Made by a program: the position numbers and the translations under genes | Notes under the pieces: model-generated | Told to the model about the DNA's origin: nothing | The model's input: only the letters and a program-made list of their open reading frames with translations | Databases searched by the model: none | Shown here: one piece after another, positions 61,696 through 64,000 of the stretch | Position numbering within the stretch: the first letter of the stretch is position 1 | Layout of the letters: every line of letters starts with the position of its first letter | From: MAG-121220-bin8 sp965655865 | GTDB lineage: Bacteria; Bacteroidota; Bacteroidia; Flavobacteriales; Flavobacteriaceae | NCBI GenBank assembly: GCA_965655865.1 | Contig: CBFHJJ010000006.1 | Coordinates: forward strand, 1 to 64,000 | Length of the DNA stretch: 64,000 bases | Reading direction: 5' to 3'

Positions 61696-63453
61696 TTAAT
61701 TAAGATCTTTTTCTTTGGATTGTTTAGAGTAAGTATCAAAATATGTTTTCTTTTCTTTCATAAGTTCAGTATGAGTACCGAAACTTTCTAAATTTCCATT
61801 ATTAATTACTAATATTTTATCGCAATTTTTTGATGTTGATATTCGATGTGTAGAAATAAAGACAGTTATGTTTTTTGTTGTATTACTGATATTGCTAATT
61901 ATTTTTTCTTCTGTTTGAGTGTCAACTGCGGAAAGACTATCGTCTAGAATTAGAATTTTAGGTTTTTTAATTATAGCTCTGGCTATAGCTAGCCTCTGTT
62001 TTTGTCCACCGGAAAGATTTACACCTCTTTCACCTAACAAAGTGTTATACTTATCTTTGAATAATTCAATGTCTTTTGTTAAGCCTGCTATTTTAACACT
62101 TTCTTTTATCTCTTGGGATGAAGCATCTTTCTTTCCGAATTTTAAATTGTTCTCAATTGTTTCTGAAAACAAAAATGTCGATTGAGGAACATATCCAATA
62201 GAATTTCTTAAAACATTTAAGCTAATATCACTTAATTTATTTAGGCCAATAGAAATACTTCCCTTGTCAGGTTCATAAATTCTGGAGATTAGCTCTAAAA
62301 TTGTAGTTTTTCCTGAACCAACATCACCCATAATTGCGATACTTTCTCCCTTTTTGATAGTAAAAGATATTTTATTCAATGCATTTATATTAGTTTCTTT
62401 ATATCTGTAAGAAACATTTTTGAACGATATATCACCGTCAACTATTAGATTAGAGTTTTTATTATCAATTATTTTATTAGGAACATTTAAAAACTCATTG
62501 ATTCTTTTTTGAGATGCTTCTGCTTGTTGGATTATAGAGGTAACCCATCCTACAGTTGCAACCGGCCAGGTCAACATATTTACATAAATTATAAATTCTG
62601 CTAAAACACCTAATTCTATTTTATTATCCATGTACTGATTTCCACCAATATAAATAACTAATATGTTGCTTATCCCTATGAGTAAAATCATAAGCGGAAA
62701 AAACCAAGATTGAATTTTTACTAAAGACATGTTTTTATCCTTACTATCACTTGCTAATTTTTCTAGGTTTTGATTTGTATAATCTTCAATAGTATAAGTT
62801 TTTATTATCTTAATCCCGCTGAAAGCCTCTTGAGTAAAAGTTGTTAATTTTGATAAATATTCTTGTACTATTTTACTTCTTACATTAATGATTTTACTTA
62901 TTTTATAAATAATAATTGAAAGGATTGGTAGAGGCGTTAAAGTGTACATCGTAAGTTTAGGTGCAACACTAAACATGTAAGAAACTACTATTATAAATAA
63001 TGTTACTGTATTTATTGTGTACATAATAGCTGGACCTACATACATTCGAACCTTGCTTACATCTTCACTTATCCTATTCATTAAATCTCCAGTTCGATTA
63101 TTTTTGTAAAAATCGAAATCAAGATTTTGATATTTATTATAAATAATGTTTTTTAAATCAAATTCAATATATCTTGAGACGTTTATTATCATTTGTCGCA
63201 TAATGAATGTAAATAAACCTGCAATGACAGCTGAGCCAATAATTAATAAAATATTTATGATTAATCTTTCCTTCAAAACGTCAAGATCGATTGAGGATGA
63301 AATAATATAATTTTCAATCAAAGTTATTGAGTTTCCGACAAGGTTTGGAGCAATTAAAGCAAATATCCTTGCGGTTACAGTTATAAAAAAACCAATGATT
63401 AGTTTAATTCTGTATTTGTATAAAAATTTATTTAGAAATTTTAATTCTCTCAT
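61696..63453 (-). CDS. ABC exporter, fused membrane and ATPase domains
   Basis: This 585-residue half-transporter has six membrane segments (about 15-310) and an ATPase domain from about 335. Walker A GDVGSGKT is at 376-383, the Q-loop PQSTF near 423, the signature LSGGQ at 480-484 and Walker B LILDD at 501-505. The residue after the Walker B Asp is Asp505 instead of the catalytic Glu, as in the degenerate-site half of some heteromeric exporters. MsbA-like lipid or multidrug export is possible. It diverges from nusB. Confidence 0.9.
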   Translation of the reverse strand: MRELKFLNKFLYKYRIKLIIGFFITVTARIFALIAPNLVGNSITLIENYIISSSIDLDVLKERLIINILLIIGSAVIAGLFTFIMRQMIINVSRYIEFDLKNIIYNKYQNLDFDFYKNNRTGDLMNRISEDVSKVRMYVGPAIMYTINTVTLFIIVVSYMFSVAPKLTMYTLTPLPILSIIIYKISKIINVRSKIVQEYLSKLTTFTQEAFSGIKIIKTYTIEDYTNQNLEKLASDSKDKNMSLVKIQSWFFPLMILLIGISNILVIYIGGNQYMDNKIELGVLAEFIIYVNMLTWPVATVGWVTSIIQQAEASQKRINEFLNVPNKIIDNKNSNLIVDGDISFKNVSYRYKETNINALNKISFTIKKGESIAIMGDVGSGKTTILELISRIYEPDKGSISIGLNKLSDISLNVLRNSIGYVPQSTFLFSETIENNLKFGKKDASSQEIKESVKIAGLTKDIELFKDKYNTLLGERGVNLSGGQKQRLAIARAIIKKPKILILDDSLSAVDTQTEEKIISNISNTTKNITVFISTHRISTSKNCDKILVINNGNLESFGTHTELMKEKKTYFDTYSKQSKEKDLN

Positions 63454-63466
63454 TATTAATTGAATT

Positions 63467-63474
63467 CAAATATA
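63467..63474 (-). promoter_or_regulatory. Candidate -7 box for the ABC exporter operon
   Basis: The minus strand reads TATATTTG, an exact TAnnTTTG match 13 bases upstream of the exporter start at 63453. It implies a very short leader. No -33 TTTG was found. Confidence 0.4.
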
Positions 63475-63531
63475 CATCAATGTTCATTTAATTCTTTATA
63501 ATCTTTAGCTTGATTTTTGAAAAAATAAAAC

Positions 63532-63539
63532 TAGTTTTG
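63532..63539 (+). promoter_or_regulatory. Candidate promoter of nusB
   Basis: TAGTTTTG matches TAnnTTTG, and a CTTG (63509-63512, three of four in TTTG) lies 19 bases upstream, the spacing expected for a Bacteroidota vegetative promoter. The start codon follows 25 bases later. Confidence 0.5.
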
Positions 63540-63564
63540 CTCAAAATACTTAAAGTTCTTTTAA

Positions 63565-64000
63565 ATGTTAAACAGACGTCAATTAAGAATAAAAGCTTTG
63601 GAAAGTGTTTATGCATTTGATAAGTCTTTAGATAAGAATATTGATTTTCAAATTAGTTATTTTTTAAAATCAAATAAAAATTTTTTTAAGCTGTACATTA
63701 CCTGTTTCTCTTTAATTAAGGAATTACATGTTTTTGCTAAGGAATTACATTTAAAAAATAAAAAAAAATATATTAGTAAAGACTCCGATCTATCTCTTGA
63801 TAAATTTTGTAATAATTTAGTATTAGAACGAATAAGTAATAACGAATTTTTACTAAATAAAACTAGGGAGTTGTCTGTTGATTATTGGGAAACTAGATCA
63901 GAACTAATTTCTTCAATTTGGAACGATATTATTGAAAGCGATATTTCTATTAAGTATCTTAAAGACGAAAAGAATAACTTTGATTTAGATAAGCTTTATC
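63565..64000 (+). CDS. nusB: Transcription antitermination factor NusB (N-terminal part, cut by window edge)
   Basis: An ATG at 63565 opens a frame of 145 codons that runs off the window. The start MLNRRQLRIKALESVYAF matches the NusB N-terminal helix (RR..R..AL..LYA). The insertion-rich middle (KELHLKNKKKYISKD) is typical of the longer flavobacterial NusB. It joins NusE in antitermination on rRNA operons. It diverges from the ABC exporter gene, a conserved arrangement in the group. Confidence 0.88.
   Translation, partial: MLNRRQLRIKALESVYAFDKSLDKNIDFQISYFLKSNKNFFKLYITCFSLIKELHVFAKELHLKNKKKYISKDSDLSLDKFCNNLVLERISNNEFLLNKTRELSVDYWETRSELISSIWNDIIESDISIKYLKDEKNNFDLDKLY

Noticed and set aside
1..64000. 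Mobile elements, CRISPR arrays, prophage or restriction-defence islands
   Set aside because: No transposase, integrase, direct-repeat array, phage structural gene or restriction-modification gene was found. All gaps are under 300 bases.

Overview
This is a gene-dense, strongly AT-rich bacterial chromosome segment. It most likely comes from a marine-type member of the Flavobacteriia (Bacteroidota). The evidence is a TonB-dependent receptor with an N-terminal carboxypeptidase-like domain, a PurM/PrfA/PyrF operon, a eukaryote-type (class II) glutamine synthetase, a short NAD-dependent threonine dehydrogenase, a long SecA with a large insertion, a DUF3276/PUR protein beside NusB, promoter-like TAnnTTTG boxes, and almost no Shine-Dalgarno sequences. 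No gap between genes exceeds 300 bases. No rRNA, CRISPR array, insertion sequence or prophage is visible. Both ends cut through genes (a TonB receptor at the left, nusB at the right).

Bases 1-14676 look like an uptake-and-degradation island for a lipophilic carboxylic acid or ester. Leftward genes encode an outer-membrane TonB receptor, an alpha/beta hydrolase, an acyl-CoA ligase and an MFS transporter. Rightward genes encode an acyl-CoA carboxylase carboxyltransferase, two atypical crotonases, an MDR reductase, a thiolase, an SDR dehydrogenase, a MaoC (R)-hydratase and a paired (heteromeric-type) acyl-CoA dehydrogenase. Neither crotonase keeps both hydratase glutamates, while the MaoC enzyme and the SDR have intact catalytic residues. 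The chain may therefore run through (R)-3-hydroxyacyl-CoA. The substrate is unknown, and this is the best candidate in the window for an undescribed pathway.

Bases 14678-24873 carry amino-acid catabolism and assorted genes: a 2-oxoadipate dioxygenase (DUF1338/HglS type) next to saccharopine dehydrogenase (lysine breakdown), a saccharopine-dehydrogenase-like reductase with a DUF1080 protein, a lipoprotein, tRNA-Arg(ACG), a divergent tdh/kbl pair (threonine to glycine plus acetyl-CoA), a 49-residue small protein missed by length cut-offs, a Ca2+/Na+ antiporter and glnA.

Bases 25117-36106 hold purM-prfA-pyrF-hydrolase, a secreted amidohydrolase, an ammonium module (outer-membrane protein, PII protein, Amt), a fluoride channel coupled to a small membrane protein, a MazG-like pyrophosphatase, ilvE and an epimerase-fold protein.

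Bases 36137-43724 start with grpE-dnaJ behind a promoter that reads both as sigma-54 and as the Bacteroidota house-keeping type. They continue with MscS, a sigma-54 activator without a DNA-binding domain, an M28 peptidase, a PAP2 phosphatase and an LtaS-like membrane sulfatase-fold enzyme. The remainder is cell-envelope and information housekeeping: secA-glycosyltransferase-msrA, lnt, pssA, kdsD-tatC-lptB, recQ (zinc site lost), a cyclophilin-FKBP fusion, a membrane fatty-acid hydroxylase, an M14 peptidase, DUF3276, an ABC exporter and nusB. Several convergent neighbours overlap by 4 to 22 bases, and many co-directional neighbours share ATGA stop/start overlaps, consistent with a streamlined genome.
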